Origin: an uncultured Duncaniella sp. | GTDB lineage: Bacteria > Bacteroidota > Bacteroidia > Bacteroidales > Muribaculaceae | DNA: 64,000 nt | Direction: 5' to 3' | Assembly (NCBI GenBank): GCA_910578515.1 | Contig: CAJTQR010000003.1 | Location: 124,001-188,000, forward strand | Part shown: piece after piece, positions 8,181 to 16,695 of the stretch | How positions within the stretch are numbered: position 1 is the first letter of the stretch | How the letters are laid out: each line of letters starts with the position of its first letter | Notes under the pieces: model-generated | Told to the model about the DNA's origin: nothing | Seen by the model: only the letters and a program-made list of their open reading frames with translations | Databases searched by the model: none | Translations under genes and position numbers: made by a program

Positions 8181-8738
8181 TTACACTGTAAGGATTTCCT
8201 TCTCCTTGGCAGCGAAAAGGTCGTCGATTTTCTTCAGATACTTGTCATGCAGCTTCTGCACATCATTCTCAGCATCCTTCGATATATCCTCGCTCATACC
8301 CTGCTTCACAGCTTTCTTAAGCCCCTCGATGGCATCGCGGCGAGCATTGCGCACCGACACCTTGGCTGTCTCAGCCTCAGCTTTCGACTGCTTCACAAGG
8401 GCGCGACGACGTTCCTCGGTCAACGGGGGAATCGAGATACGGATAATTTCACCATTGTTTTCAGGAGTGATACCAAGCTCAGAGTTGATAATAGCCTTCT
8501 CAATTTCCTTGAACATAGGCTTCTCCCATGGAGTTATAGTGATGGTGCGGGCATCGGGCACAGAGATGTTAGCCACCTGCGACACGGGCACGGTGGTGCC
8601 GTAATAGCTCACACGGATAGGGTCGAGAATCTTCGGGTTGGCTTTACCTGCACGGATATGGGCGAGAGCTTCATCAAGATAAGCCACTGCCATTTCCATT
8701 TTTTCTTCTGCGGGATTAAGGTAATCAGAGGGTTCCAT
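8181..8738 (-). CDS. frr: Ribosome recycling factor
   Basis: A 185-residue ribosome recycling factor, which splits post-termination ribosomes together with EF-G. The family length (about 185) and conserved pieces match: RAGKANPKILDPIRVSYYG, TITPWEK, NNGEIIRISIPPLTEERR and the C-terminal helix. It lies 32 bp downstream of pyrH on the same strand, the classic bacterial pyrH-frr order, and is presumably co-transcribed with it. Confidence 0.97.
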   Translation of the reverse strand: MEPSDYLNPAEEKMEMAVAYLDEALAHIRAGKANPKILDPIRVSYYGTTVPVSQVANISVPDARTITITPWEKPMFKEIEKAIINSELGITPENNGEIIRISIPPLTEERRRALVKQSKAEAETAKVSVRNARRDAIEGLKKAVKQGMSEDISKDAENDVQKLHDKYLKKIDDLFAAKEKEILTV

Positions 8739-8770
8739 AATTAATCTATTTGGTATTATTTTAATGATTC

Positions 8771-9481
8771 TTAGTACACCAATGTGCCGATAGGCTCACC
8801 GTCGATAACCTTGGCGAGGTTACCCACGGTATCCATGTCGAACACCACAATGGGAAGATGATTCTCCTTGCACAGCGCGGTTGCTGTGAGGTCCATCACC
8901 TTGAGACCACGGTTGTAGACCTCATCGTAAGTGATTTCGGTAAACTTGGTGGCAGTAGGGTCCTTCTCAGGGTCGGCAGTGTAGATGCCATCCACACGAG
9001 TGCCTTTGAGCATCACATCAGCACCAACCTCAATGCCGCGGAGGGCGCTGCCGGTATCGGTGGTGAAGAAGGGATTACCGGTACCACCGGCAATTATCGA
9101 CACCTCTTTGCGCTCCATAGCCTCGATGGCGCGGGTGTTGGAATAATGCTCACCGATAGGGAACATATTGATGGCTGTGAATACTCTTGCAGGCTGTCCG
9201 ATGGCTTCGAGAGCCGATGAAAGCGCCAGCGAGTTGATGACAGTGGCGAGCATACCCATCTGGTCGCCCTTCACACGGTTAAAGCCTTTGGCAGCTCCTG
9301 AGAGCCCGCGGAAAATATTTCCACCACCTATCACAATCGCTACCTCCACGCCCTTGTTGACTATCTCCATTATCTGGCGTGCATAGTCATTCAGACGCTC
9401 GGTGTCAATTCCGTAACCCTGCTTGCCCATCAGCGACTCGCCGCTGAGCTTGAGCAACACTCGCTTATATTTGGTACTCAT
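8771..9481 (-). CDS. pyrH: UMP kinase
   Basis: A 236-residue UMP kinase of the amino-acid-kinase fold, which converts UMP to UDP in pyrimidine nucleotide synthesis. Visible motifs are the N-terminal KRVLLKLSGESL, the GGGNIFRG phosphate-binding loop near residue 52, and the TGNPFFTTDTGSALRG substrate segment. The length is normal for bacterial hexameric PyrH. It heads the pyrH-frr operon, with a -7 box about 48 nt upstream. Confidence 0.97.
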   Translation of the reverse strand: MSTKYKRVLLKLSGESLMGKQGYGIDTERLNDYARQIMEIVNKGVEVAIVIGGGNIFRGLSGAAKGFNRVKGDQMGMLATVINSLALSSALEAIGQPARVFTAINMFPIGEHYSNTRAIEAMERKEVSIIAGGTGNPFFTTDTGSALRGIEVGADVMLKGTRVDGIYTADPEKDPTATKFTEITYDEVYNRGLKVMDLTATALCKENHLPIVVFDMDTVGNLAKVIDGEPIGTLVY

Positions 9482-9528
9482 ATATTCCTATATATTATAT
9501 TTCCTATTTATATTATATTACTTAAGAA

Positions 9529-9536
9529 CAAAGGTA
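9529..9536 (-). promoter_or_regulatory. -7 box of pyrH-frr
   Basis: TACCTTTG on the minus strand, about 48 nt upstream of the pyrH start. A TTTG occurs closer than the usual 20-nt spacing, so the -33 element is uncertain. The divergent gap 9482-9718 otherwise shows nothing clear. Confidence 0.5.
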
Positions 9537-9718
9537 ATCATAAAAATCCAAATTCCCCGCCCCTTGTAAATAATTTAGAAAAATTTTTCTGTATATGATG
9601 GTTTATGCTCCCATCAGCCATGGGAACAAGCTTTTTTCCGGATAATTATCATTGCAGGAATGTGATTTATTAATGAAAAATGTGTAAATTAGTCGCACAT
9701 TTCTTCACTGCTTATTTT

Positions 9719-10978
9719 ATGAGTACGACATCTAACCCCCTGCGGTATCTCACCTCCCTATGTTTCATCTCACTTTTCGCAATCACAGCCTGGAGCAGCG
9801 GTCAGCCAACACTCTCGCCAACCGAGATTCTCGAAAAGACACTTGCGGCACTCAGAGGCGTGCATACCGCCACCTACAATGTCACCAAACATATATATCC
9901 CACACCTCTGGATTCGTTTTTCATCAAGGAGAATAAGTTCAGATACATAGAATGTGAAAACCCCGCCGACACTTCCGGACTGGCACAGCATATAGTATTC
10001 TATACTGACGGGAGTCTGTATAACTCATATGACGGTAAACGCAGAATATATGGTAGGGGCAACTACCTCGACGCTACCGACCTGTCACGCTGGTTTGGTG
10101 TAAGGACATTCGAGCCGCCGTTTTTCAATAACGTCACACGTCTGTGCGAATACCTTCTCAAACCCTCCGACATAAAGCAGGTCACAGTTGAGGATTGCGG
10201 CGACACATGGTTGGTGAAAGCGGTGGTGAAGGAATATCAGTTGCTGGTTTTCTACGGCAACCCTTACATCATGCCATCTCTTCCATACGTGGAATCGCAT
10301 TTCGGATTCCGCGTATCAAAGACCGACATGCTTCCCGTATGGCTTTCATTTCTCAGCGGGAATCCGCAGTTGAGATATGAAACCGAGGTGAGCGACGTGA
10401 AGTACAACCCTTTCACTCCTGAAGAATTTTCGGTGGACAAGTATCTTCCCGACCTTCCCATATATTACGATGAGGAAGAAAGAGAAGCATCCCGCGATGC
10501 AGCAAAACGACATCAGGAGTTTGTGAAACACTCACCGCTCCCTACCGACACCCTCCCACTCATCGGCGGTGGAGAAATCTCGCTCAGTATGCAGGATAAT
10601 AAAGTGAAACTGGTATTATTCACCTCGACCTACTGCGGTGTCTGCCGATATTCCTATAAGACCATCTCTCAACTATACCACACCTATCCCGCCGACAGCG
10701 TGGCTGTATGGGGAGTAATACAGGAATCGACCGCCCATCCGGAGGCATTGCTCAGATACAGAGACAAACACCAGATTGATTTCCCAATAGCCCGCGACAA
10801 TGGCAACTTCTATCACCACTTTTTCCCCTCAGGTCTTGCTCCGGCAATGTTGGTGATAGGAAAGGACAACAAAATACTCTATTGGCAGAACGGATTTGAC
10901 GTAAGGAACCCGAAAAAAATTGAAAAACGTCTGCGAGAGGGGATAGAGCGGGGACTTGCCGGAACGACTGCTGATTAA
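9719..10978 (+). CDS. Exported thioredoxin-fold (TlpA-like) protein
   Basis: A 419-residue exported protein. The signal peptide MSTTSNPLRYLTSLCFISLF favours the ATG at 9719 over one 39 nt upstream. Residues 30-260 form a Bacteroidetes-type domain of unknown fold that starts with an outer-membrane-lipoprotein-carrier-like stretch (ILEKTLAALRGVHTATYNV). Residues 280-415 are a thioredoxin-like domain with the redox motif C306-G-V-C309 (STYCGVCR) and a proline-containing loop near GLAPAMLV. It probably reduces or isomerises disulfides, or senses redox state, in the periplasm. No operon partner is evident. Confidence 0.75.
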   Translation: MSTTSNPLRYLTSLCFISLFAITAWSSGQPTLSPTEILEKTLAALRGVHTATYNVTKHIYPTPLDSFFIKENKFRYIECENPADTSGLAQHIVFYTDGSLYNSYDGKRRIYGRGNYLDATDLSRWFGVRTFEPPFFNNVTRLCEYLLKPSDIKQVTVEDCGDTWLVKAVVKEYQLLVFYGNPYIMPSLPYVESHFGFRVSKTDMLPVWLSFLSGNPQLRYETEVSDVKYNPFTPEEFSVDKYLPDLPIYYDEEEREASRDAAKRHQEFVKHSPLPTDTLPLIGGGEISLSMQDNKVKLVLFTSTYCGVCRYSYKTISQLYHTYPADSVAVWGVIQESTAHPEALLRYRDKHQIDFPIARDNGNFYHHFFPSGLAPAMLVIGKDNKILYWQNGFDVRNPKKIEKRLREGIERGLAGTTAD

Positions 10979-11108
10979 AATATCACATGGAGCTGGAAAG
11001 CGGTGGAAAAAACCGCCTTTCAGGCTCAATCAACAAAAAATTATTTCTATATTTTAAGTTAAAATAGTGACAATTTTATTTCAAGTAGTTTACAATACGG
11101 TTACACTG

Positions 11109-11140
11109 TTGCCTAATTTATACTTTTTTTATTACATTTG
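11109..11140 (+). promoter_or_regulatory. Promoter of the response regulator-rnhB pair
   Basis: TTG at 11109 and TACATTTG at 11133-11140 with 21 nt between them, a near-consensus Bacteroidetes promoter. The expected transcript start is about 40 nt upstream of the GTG at 11188. Confidence 0.6.
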
Positions 11141-11187
11141 CACATAAACTTTTTAGCAACCTAATTAAACCAATCGAGTAAAAAAAC

Positions 11188-11895
11188 GTGGACTTCGATT
11201 TATCCGCATATTCCATTCTGGTAGTCGATAATGACGAGAATATTCAGTCGCTCCTAAAGCTGAACCTTCAGACCGAAGGATATCAGGTGGAGGTGCTTGG
11301 CTGTGCCGAGGATGCCCTCATGGCAAACCTCGAATCGTTTCGTCTTGTCATTACCGAAACCTCTCTTCCGGGAGAGATTGACGGATGGGAATTGGTGGAA
11401 AGAATGAAGGAAAGTCGTCTCACAGCCGGCATCCCGGTGATGTTCTGCACCTCAAGCGACAGCGAGAACGATATAATACGAGGTCTCAACGCCGGTGCCG
11501 ACGATTATATAGTAAAACCATTCTCACTGCGTGAGATGATGGCCCGAATCCGCTCGGTATTGCGCCGTCACCGCAACATGGCACCGCAAGCCACTTCACG
11601 CACCATTGAGTATCGTACGCTCATCCTTAACATCGACGCTCATTCACTGCTCATAGATGGTGAATCAGTATCACTCTCCCCCACCGAATTCTCCATCATC
11701 ACATTCCTGTTGCGCTCACGCAACAAGCTCTTCACACGAGAGGAAATCTTCAATGCCGCATGGCCGGGCGAAGAGATGACCAATCCACGCATGGTGGATG
11801 TCAACATTTCACGTCTGCGCAAGAAGCTGACCACCTACGGTGCAAACATAGTGAACCGTTCGGGACTCGGCTACGGTTTCATGGATAAGGAATAA
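11188..11895 (+). CDS. OmpR-type response regulator with Glu in place of the phospho-Asp
   Basis: A 235-residue two-domain regulator starting with GTG. The receiver domain covers residues 8-125: the acidic pair is D14 and D16 (VVDND), the switch Thr/Ser lies in FCTSS, and the conserved Lys in DYIVKPF. Where the phosphorylated Asp should be (normally LVxxD) the sequence is LVITE, so the residue is E57 (codon 11356-11358). Residues 140-233 are an OmpR/PhoB winged helix (LSPTEFSIITFLL, NPRMVDVNISRLRKKL). Glu can mimic phospho-Asp, so the protein may be constitutively active, which is inference. No histidine kinase gene is nearby. rnhB follows after 3 nt and is probably co-transcribed. Confidence 0.88.
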   Translation: MDFDLSAYSILVVDNDENIQSLLKLNLQTEGYQVEVLGCAEDALMANLESFRLVITETSLPGEIDGWELVERMKESRLTAGIPVMFCTSSDSENDIIRGLNAGADDYIVKPFSLREMMARIRSVLRRHRNMAPQATSRTIEYRTLILNIDAHSLLIDGESVSLSPTEFSIITFLLRSRNKLFTREEIFNAAWPGEEMTNPRMVDVNISRLRKKLTTYGANIVNRSGLGYGFMDKE

Positions 11896-11898
11896 CAC

Positions 11899-12525
11899 AT
11901 GTTACCTTCATCAACCACCCCTTTCATACTTGAAGCAGGTACCGACGAAGCCGGCAGAGGATGTCTGGCAGGTCCGGTGTGTGCCGCAGCGGTCATTCTT
12001 CCGGACGGGTACACCCATCCCCTTCTGAACGACTCCAAAAAACTTACAGAAAAGCAGCGCGAGGAACTGCGTCCCATCATCGAACGCGACGCTATAGCAT
12101 GGGGTGTAGCAATGGTGGATAACAACGAGATTGACAGAATCAACATCCTCAATGCCTCAATCATGGCAATGCACCTCGCTCTCAATCAGCTTGAAGTGAC
12201 TCCGGGGCAAATCGTAGTGGATGGCAACAGATTCAAACCTTACCGCGACATCCCGCATCAGACCATTGTGAAAGGTGACGCCAAGGTAGGCAACATCGCT
12301 GCCGCCTCAATCTTAGCCAAAACCTACCGTGATGAATTCATGCGCAAGGCTGCAAAAGAATATCCCGGATATAACTGGGAAGTCAACAAGGGGTATCCTA
12401 CCAAGGACCATCGCGCAGCGATAGCAGCATTAGGTCCCACACCTCTTCACCGCATGACATTCCGCCTACTTCCCGAGAGCACCGCTCTTGGTAGTGACGA
12501 GAATAGCACCGTTGGCACCGCGTGA
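11899..12525 (+). CDS. rnhB: Ribonuclease HII
   Basis: A 208-residue RNase HII, which cuts RNA in RNA/DNA hybrids and at single ribonucleotides in DNA. The catalytic D16-E17 pair is in GTDEAGRGCLAGP, further acidic residues occur in VVDGN, and HRMTFRLL marks the usual end of the fold. The last 15 or so residues extend beyond that end and overlap by 60 bp the convergent plug-protein gene. It shares an operon with the response regulator upstream. Confidence 0.95.
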   Translation: MLPSSTTPFILEAGTDEAGRGCLAGPVCAAAVILPDGYTHPLLNDSKKLTEKQREELRPIIERDAIAWGVAMVDNNEIDRINILNASIMAMHLALNQLEVTPGQIVVDGNRFKPYRDIPHQTIVKGDAKVGNIAAASILAKTYRDEFMRKAAKEYPGYNWEVNKGYPTKDHRAAIAALGPTPLHRMTFRLLPESTALGSDENSTVGTA

Positions 12526-13176
12526 GCCATACTGCGAGGCATCTTTCAGCACCTCCACATGGTCCACATCATAGATACTTATAAAATCCAGTGATTTCAC
12601 CTCTACACCGTCAACCATGTAAAGAGGAGTGCTCGAGAGCATGAACGAGCGCTGACCACGGATATTCACATCCACATCACCCGAATTGCTGTTACCTGTG
12701 ATATTAAGTCCGGGCACACAACCTTTGAGCGCCATCAGTATGTTGCGCTCTCCTGTGCTGCGCAGACGCTCTCCGCTTATGCCTGAACTGACACCGGTAA
12801 ATTCGCGGCGCTTTACATATCCGTAGCCCATGTTGACAAGCTCATCGTCCTGCGAGGCTTTCACACCTCCATTCTCATCCTGCAATATGATTTTGATACC
12901 TGTACGTCCTTCCACAGGGATGCGGATGATTTTCTTTTTGCTGACCACCAGCGTGAGTGTATCGTCCGGAGCGACATCAGTGAGACCGAAACGCCCCTTC
13001 TTATCGGTACGGGCATATCGGCGCTCGTTGGTGGTATAAACCTTCACTTTATTGACAGGGGAGAGGGTGCTGTCGAGAATCAGACCGTTGAATGGCACAT
13101 CGGCCCATGCGGTTGCTGCCATACCTATCATCATTGCGGAGGCTATGGTACAGAGATTAAAGCGAATTGATTTCAT
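12466..13176 (-). CDS. Stand-alone CarboxypepD_reg plus TonB plug protein
   Basis: A 236-residue exported protein with a signal peptide (MKSIRFNLCTIASAMMIG). Residues 28-100 form a carboxypeptidase-regulatory-like beta-sandwich. The rest is a TonB-dependent-receptor plug domain: GISGERLRSTGERNILMALKG, VNIRGQRSF, TPLYMVDGV, VEVLKDAS and GANGAILVTTK. The protein stops where the beta-barrel of a SusC-like receptor would begin, so it cannot itself be a channel. Such short plug proteins are known in Bacteroidetes, with unclear function. The ATG at 13176 places the signal peptide at the N-terminus. Its 3' end overlaps rnhB tail to tail. Confidence 0.75.
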   Translation of the reverse strand: MKSIRFNLCTIASAMMIGMAATAWADVPFNGLILDSTLSPVNKVKVYTTNERRYARTDKKGRFGLTDVAPDDTLTLVVSKKKIIRIPVEGRTGIKIILQDENGGVKASQDDELVNMGYGYVKRREFTGVSSGISGERLRSTGERNILMALKGCVPGLNITGNSNSGDVDVNIRGQRSFMLSSTPLYMVDGVEVKSLDFISIYDVDHVEVLKDASQYGSRGANGAILVTTKSGALGK

Positions 13177-13249
13177 ATATATAACTTGTTTTGTCAGCAA
13201 CTCATCCCATCCTCTACAGGTAGTGGACAGTGCGGAGCAGTTACCGGTA

Positions 13250-14008
13250 TTATTTCTTCTTAGCGAGAGCCTTTGCAGCCGAATAGGCTAACAGCTCTGA
13301 ACGGTAGTGGGCGGCGGCAATCTCACGCCCTACATTCCCTTCAAGGATTCCACCCTCAGCAATATATGTATGCCAGAAGGCTTTCACTCCATGCACAAAG
13401 GGTGTGAGCGACCCAATCTTCTCGTTGCTCACGGCAAGGACCTTGGCTTTCATGGCAGCATGGCGGCGGCTCACGTCAGAATACTGTTCACGGGTATCGC
13501 AACGATAGTGGAGTATATCTCCGTCAAGCAGCTCAGGGCGCACAGAGTCACGGAAAATCACTTTCTCGGCAACATCGCGCAGATTCCAGTTGGCATATCG
13601 TTTGTCAAAAAGACGTATCTGCAGGTCGGGATACCAGCCGCAATGTTTCACCGGCACTCCGCAATAGAAATTCAGACGCGATACATTGTAGACCCTATGG
13701 GCAAATCCAACCTCCTTTAGCTTCTTTATCGATTCCTGAAGAGCAGGCGACAGCACTTCATCTGCATCAATTGATAGTACATACTGATGAGTGGTAAGCG
13801 AAGTGGCATACTGGCGCTGTGCACCGAAACCGTCAAAACGGCGCTGAGTGATGCGGCAACCGTATTTCTCACAAATCTCACGTGTACGGTCGGTGGAATA
13901 CGAATCCACCACTATAATCTCGTCGGCTACGCCACGCAGTGACTCCAGACAGGCGCCGATACGCTTCTCCTCATTAAAAGCCAATATAGTTGCCGACAGA
14001 TTCACCAT
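13250..14008 (-). CDS. Family 2 glycosyltransferase (WaaE/LgtF-like)
   Basis: A 252-residue GT-A glycosyltransferase. It begins with the nucleotide-sugar fold SATILAFNEEKRIGACLESL; the DXD-type motif is DADEV at about residues 79-83. The segments GWYPDLQIRLFDKR and W-L-DVAEKV are typical of LPS-core beta-1,4-glucosyltransferases of the WaaE/LgtF type. It probably adds a sugar to the lipid A core at the inner membrane. It lies 73 nt upstream of the plug-protein gene on the same strand. A TACATTTG box at 14090-14097 (minus strand) may be its promoter. Confidence 0.85.
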   Translation of the reverse strand: MVNLSATILAFNEEKRIGACLESLRGVADEIIVVDSYSTDRTREICEKYGCRITQRRFDGFGAQRQYATSLTTHQYVLSIDADEVLSPALQESIKKLKEVGFAHRVYNVSRLNFYCGVPVKHCGWYPDLQIRLFDKRYANWNLRDVAEKVIFRDSVRPELLDGDILHYRCDTREQYSDVSRRHAAMKAKVLAVSNEKIGSLTPFVHGVKAFWHTYIAEGGILEGNVGREIAAAHYRSELLAYSAAKALAKKK

Positions 14009-14285
14009 GGTATCAACAGATATGAATATTTACAGTTTCTTTTCTTATTTTATACGGTAAGGTTTGACAACAAACAATTTACCGTCACGCAAATGTAATA
14101 TTTATATTTCATTTATTACACATTTGCGACTACTTTTTCCATAATTATGAGGATTTTTTTACATTTTGCAACCTATTAAGTTTATATAGGACAATATTTG
14201 TCAGTTTTGTCAACAAAATGTCAGCGAACTTCTATTTATTAACTATTCTTAACTGCAATATGTTTCCTATTAAAATTTTTATAGT

Positions 14286-14293
14286 TAATTTTG
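14286..14293 (+). promoter_or_regulatory. -7 box ahead of the lipoprotein leader
   Basis: TAATTTTG fits TAnnTTTG. It lies about 220 nt upstream of the lipoprotein start at 14515, with the hairpin at 14363 in between. The 14009-14514 gap is otherwise AT-rich non-coding sequence. Confidence 0.45.
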
Positions 14294-14362
14294 CATTCGA
14301 ATAACGTCAAGTGGAATAGCTACTATCAATAAGTTTAAAGTCAACAAAAGTTAGGTTAAAGC

Positions 14363-14396
14363 ATGGGGTGGGCTGTGAAGTTCCCCCATTTTTTTA
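14363..14396 (+). terminator. Hairpin plus T-tract in the lipoprotein leader
   Basis: ATGGGG pairs with CCCCAT around a 15-nt loop and is followed by TTTTTTT, as in an intrinsic terminator. It lies between a promoter box at 14286 and the gene at 14515, so it could end a short RNA of about 95 nt or act as an attenuator. The stem is short. Confidence 0.4.
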
Positions 14397-14514
14397 TCCC
14401 TTATTCCGGATTATACGGATTTGTATCTCATTTTTCACAAACTTTTTTCGGAGGCATTACGTTGATTTTCTATATAGAACGTTGATAGTTTCAACAATTG
14501 AAAATAGTAAAATC

Positions 14515-15150
14515 ATGAATAAATATTTATTGCCTATCGCAGCACTGGGGATTATAATGACATCATGTTCCGGGAGCTCGACAAAATCAGCCGACTCTAC
14601 AGTCAACGACACACTCACGCATAATCAGACCGACGGCACTCTCATAGCCAAACGTTACATATCAGCCGACCTTAAGAAGTTCGGACTGCTCGGCAGTGTG
14701 AAGAGCGCTCAGCCTATCCCCGACGACCTCATTACGACTTGTCTGAACGAAACCCTCGATTTCAATGAGCAAGGGAAACTCACCACGAAATTCCTGACCT
14801 ATTACGACAATCGCATCACAACCGATGCCAACGGGTATATCACAGGCACAAGCTGCCAGGATGCCGACGGAACATCATGGACCGTGACATTCTCAAAACT
14901 CAACGATAATGGTTGGGCTACGGAAGGTAAATATGAGACCGAGGGTCCCAAGAATAAAACTGTGGTGAATTTCACCTACACATACGATGCCACCGACTCA
15001 ATCGGCAACTGGACACAGCGCACTCTGCGCGGCACCCGCACTATCCAACCGATGGACTACGAAACCGGGGATTATACAATTCCACAGCCTTCCACTCCGG
15101 TTGAAAAAGTCCAGACCAGAGAGGTGATTTATTATCAGGATGCAGAATAA
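14515..15150 (+). CDS. Putative lipoprotein
   Basis: A 211-residue lipoprotein: the signal peptide MNKYLLPIAALGIIMTSC ends in a lipobox with C18. I chose the ATG at 14515 because it gives a proper lipoprotein signal. The mature part has several short repeats resembling YD-type or outer-membrane beta strands (LDFNEQGKLTTKFLTYYDN, DANGYITGTSCQDADG, NFTYTYDATDSIGNWTQR), a pattern found in Bacteroidales cell-envelope proteins of unknown role. It is transcribed alone and followed by a hairpin terminator. Confidence 0.7.
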   Translation: MNKYLLPIAALGIIMTSCSGSSTKSADSTVNDTLTHNQTDGTLIAKRYISADLKKFGLLGSVKSAQPIPDDLITTCLNETLDFNEQGKLTTKFLTYYDNRITTDANGYITGTSCQDADGTSWTVTFSKLNDNGWATEGKYETEGPKNKTVVNFTYTYDATDSIGNWTQRTLRGTRTIQPMDYETGDYTIPQPSTPVEKVQTREVIYYQDAE

Positions 15151-15186
15151 ACAGCAGCCATTATTCCGATAAAATACAAAGTATAC

Positions 15187-15233
15187 TATCCCGGTGAGAC
15201 TCCGATTTCTATGTAGTTTCCGGGGATATTTTT
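15187..15233 (+). terminator. Intrinsic terminator of the lipoprotein gene
   Basis: TATCCCGG pairs with CCGGGGATA (one bulged G) around a 25-nt loop, followed by TTTTT, 37 nt after the stop codon. Confidence 0.6.
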
Positions 15234-15258
15234 ATGATGTTAGCCTCTACGAAATAAC

Positions 15259-15671
15259 ATAAAAAATGGAGTTATTAACAATGTCAATAACAATGTTGAT
15301 AACTGTAAATAACAATTCAATCGTTTTTAAAAGATTACTATTGCAGATTAATACTCAATCCCGTATATAACTTTACACCATGCCCACCAAATAACTTATT
15401 AATTTACTATGAATTGGTTTTCAAGGTGGTTTTAAACATTTTAAGGTTGTTTATCTGATGAAAAGTTTTTAACTTTGCACTTTATTAACATGATGTTAAT
15501 AAACCAATCAAATGTCAGATTTAAAGCTCATTATGGTGTTGATAACTATGACAATATTGTTAACCGGAGTTCAATAACCCAATAATGCAAGGAAATACAC
15601 TGAAAGTTACTTCATGTTTTAACATCTGATATTATTCTTATTTAAATAGCTTTTTTTAAAAAAATTTTCTC
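15259..15671. repeat. 413-bp AT-rich inverted repeat, left copy; possible origin half
   Basis: This non-coding block is repeated in inverted orientation at 19621-20033, with the same length and roughly 80-85% identity by eye; one stretch of about 45 bp is identical. It contains TTATNNACA-type boxes at 15272, 15282 (rev), 15294 (rev), 15304 (rev), 15482, 15494 (rev) and 15537 (rev). The first four are spaced 10-12 bp apart, and 15482/15494 form a perfect palindrome with a 3-nt centre. TTATCAACA, one mismatch from the DnaA box TTATCCACA, occurs at 15294 and 15537. It ends 16 bp before nadA. No ORF or tRNA is seen. The origin role is inferred. Confidence 0.8.
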
Positions 15672-15686
15672 AAAACATAAAAATAG

Positions 15687-16655
15687 ATGAATGTTGATAA
15701 AGGGTATGTTGAAGCACCCATCGACAAGGGTTTGAACCTGAAAGAGGAAATCAAACGTTTGAAGGAAGAAAAGAATGCCGTGATTCTTGCCCATTACTAC
15801 ACAGTGGGCGACATACAGGATTTGGCTGACTTCGTTGGCGACTCCCTCGCTTTGGCTCAAATAGCCGAGAAGCTTGACAATCCTGTCATAGTAATGTGTG
15901 GCGTTCACTTCATGGGCGAGACCGTAAAGATACTTTGTCCCGACAAAAAAGTACTGGTGCCCGACCTCAACGCCGGCTGCTCGCTTGCTGATAGCTGCCC
16001 TGCTCCCGAGTTGAAAAAATTCAAGGAAAAATATCCCGGTTACACGGTGGTTTCCTACGTCAACACATCGGCAGCCGTGAAGGCTCTGACTGATATCGTG
16101 GTGACCTCGGGCAACGCTATGAAAATTATAAACTCTCTCCCTGCTGATGAGAAAATAATCTTCGGTCCCGACCGCAATCTCGGCAATTATATCAACAGTG
16201 AGACCGGTCGCGACATGGTACTCTGGGATGGCGCATGCCATGTGCACGAGCAGTTTTCACTTGAGAAAATTCTTGAACTTAAAAAGCAACACCCCGAAGC
16301 GAAAATCCTGGTGCACCCCGAATGCCCGGCACCTGTCAGACTTGTAGCCGACAAGGTCGGTTCGACAGCTGTATTGCTGAAATGGGCAGAAGAGACACCC
16401 TATATTGAGTTTATCGTTGCTACCGAAAGCGGCATCCTGCATGAGATGCGCCGCAAATGCCCCGATAAGCTCTTCATTCCCGCTCCTCCCAATGATTCCA
16501 CATGTGCTTGCAATGACTGCGCTTACATGAAGCTCAACACACTTGAGAAGCTTTACAACACCTTACGCTATGAACTTCCGGAAGTACACGTTGATGAGGC
16601 TATCATTGAACCGGCGCGCAGACCCATCACCCGCATGCTTGAGATGAGCAAATAA
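15687..16655 (+). CDS. nadA: Quinolinate synthase A
   Basis: A 322-residue quinolinate synthase, the [4Fe-4S] enzyme that condenses iminoaspartate with dihydroxyacetone phosphate to give quinolinate for NAD synthesis. The cluster cysteines lie in VIVMCGVHFMGE, in DGACHVHEQF/HPECPAPV and in the C-terminal CACNDCAYM segment. HYYTVGDIQDLADFVGDS is the usual N-terminal signature. The start codon is 16 bp after the left 413-bp repeat, so the gene is boxed in by the repeats together with leuS. nadB and nadC are not in the window. leuS follows 40 bp downstream. Confidence 0.96.
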   Translation: MNVDKGYVEAPIDKGLNLKEEIKRLKEEKNAVILAHYYTVGDIQDLADFVGDSLALAQIAEKLDNPVIVMCGVHFMGETVKILCPDKKVLVPDLNAGCSLADSCPAPELKKFKEKYPGYTVVSYVNTSAAVKALTDIVVTSGNAMKIINSLPADEKIIFGPDRNLGNYINSETGRDMVLWDGACHVHEQFSLEKILELKKQHPEAKILVHPECPAPVRLVADKVGSTAVLLKWAEETPYIEFIVATESGILHEMRRKCPDKLFIPAPPNDSTCACNDCAYMKLNTLEKLYNTLRYELPEVHVDEAIIEPARRPITRMLEMSK

Positions 16656-16695
16656 TATCACACCGTCAGTAAAAAAATAAGTATATACAGTTTAT

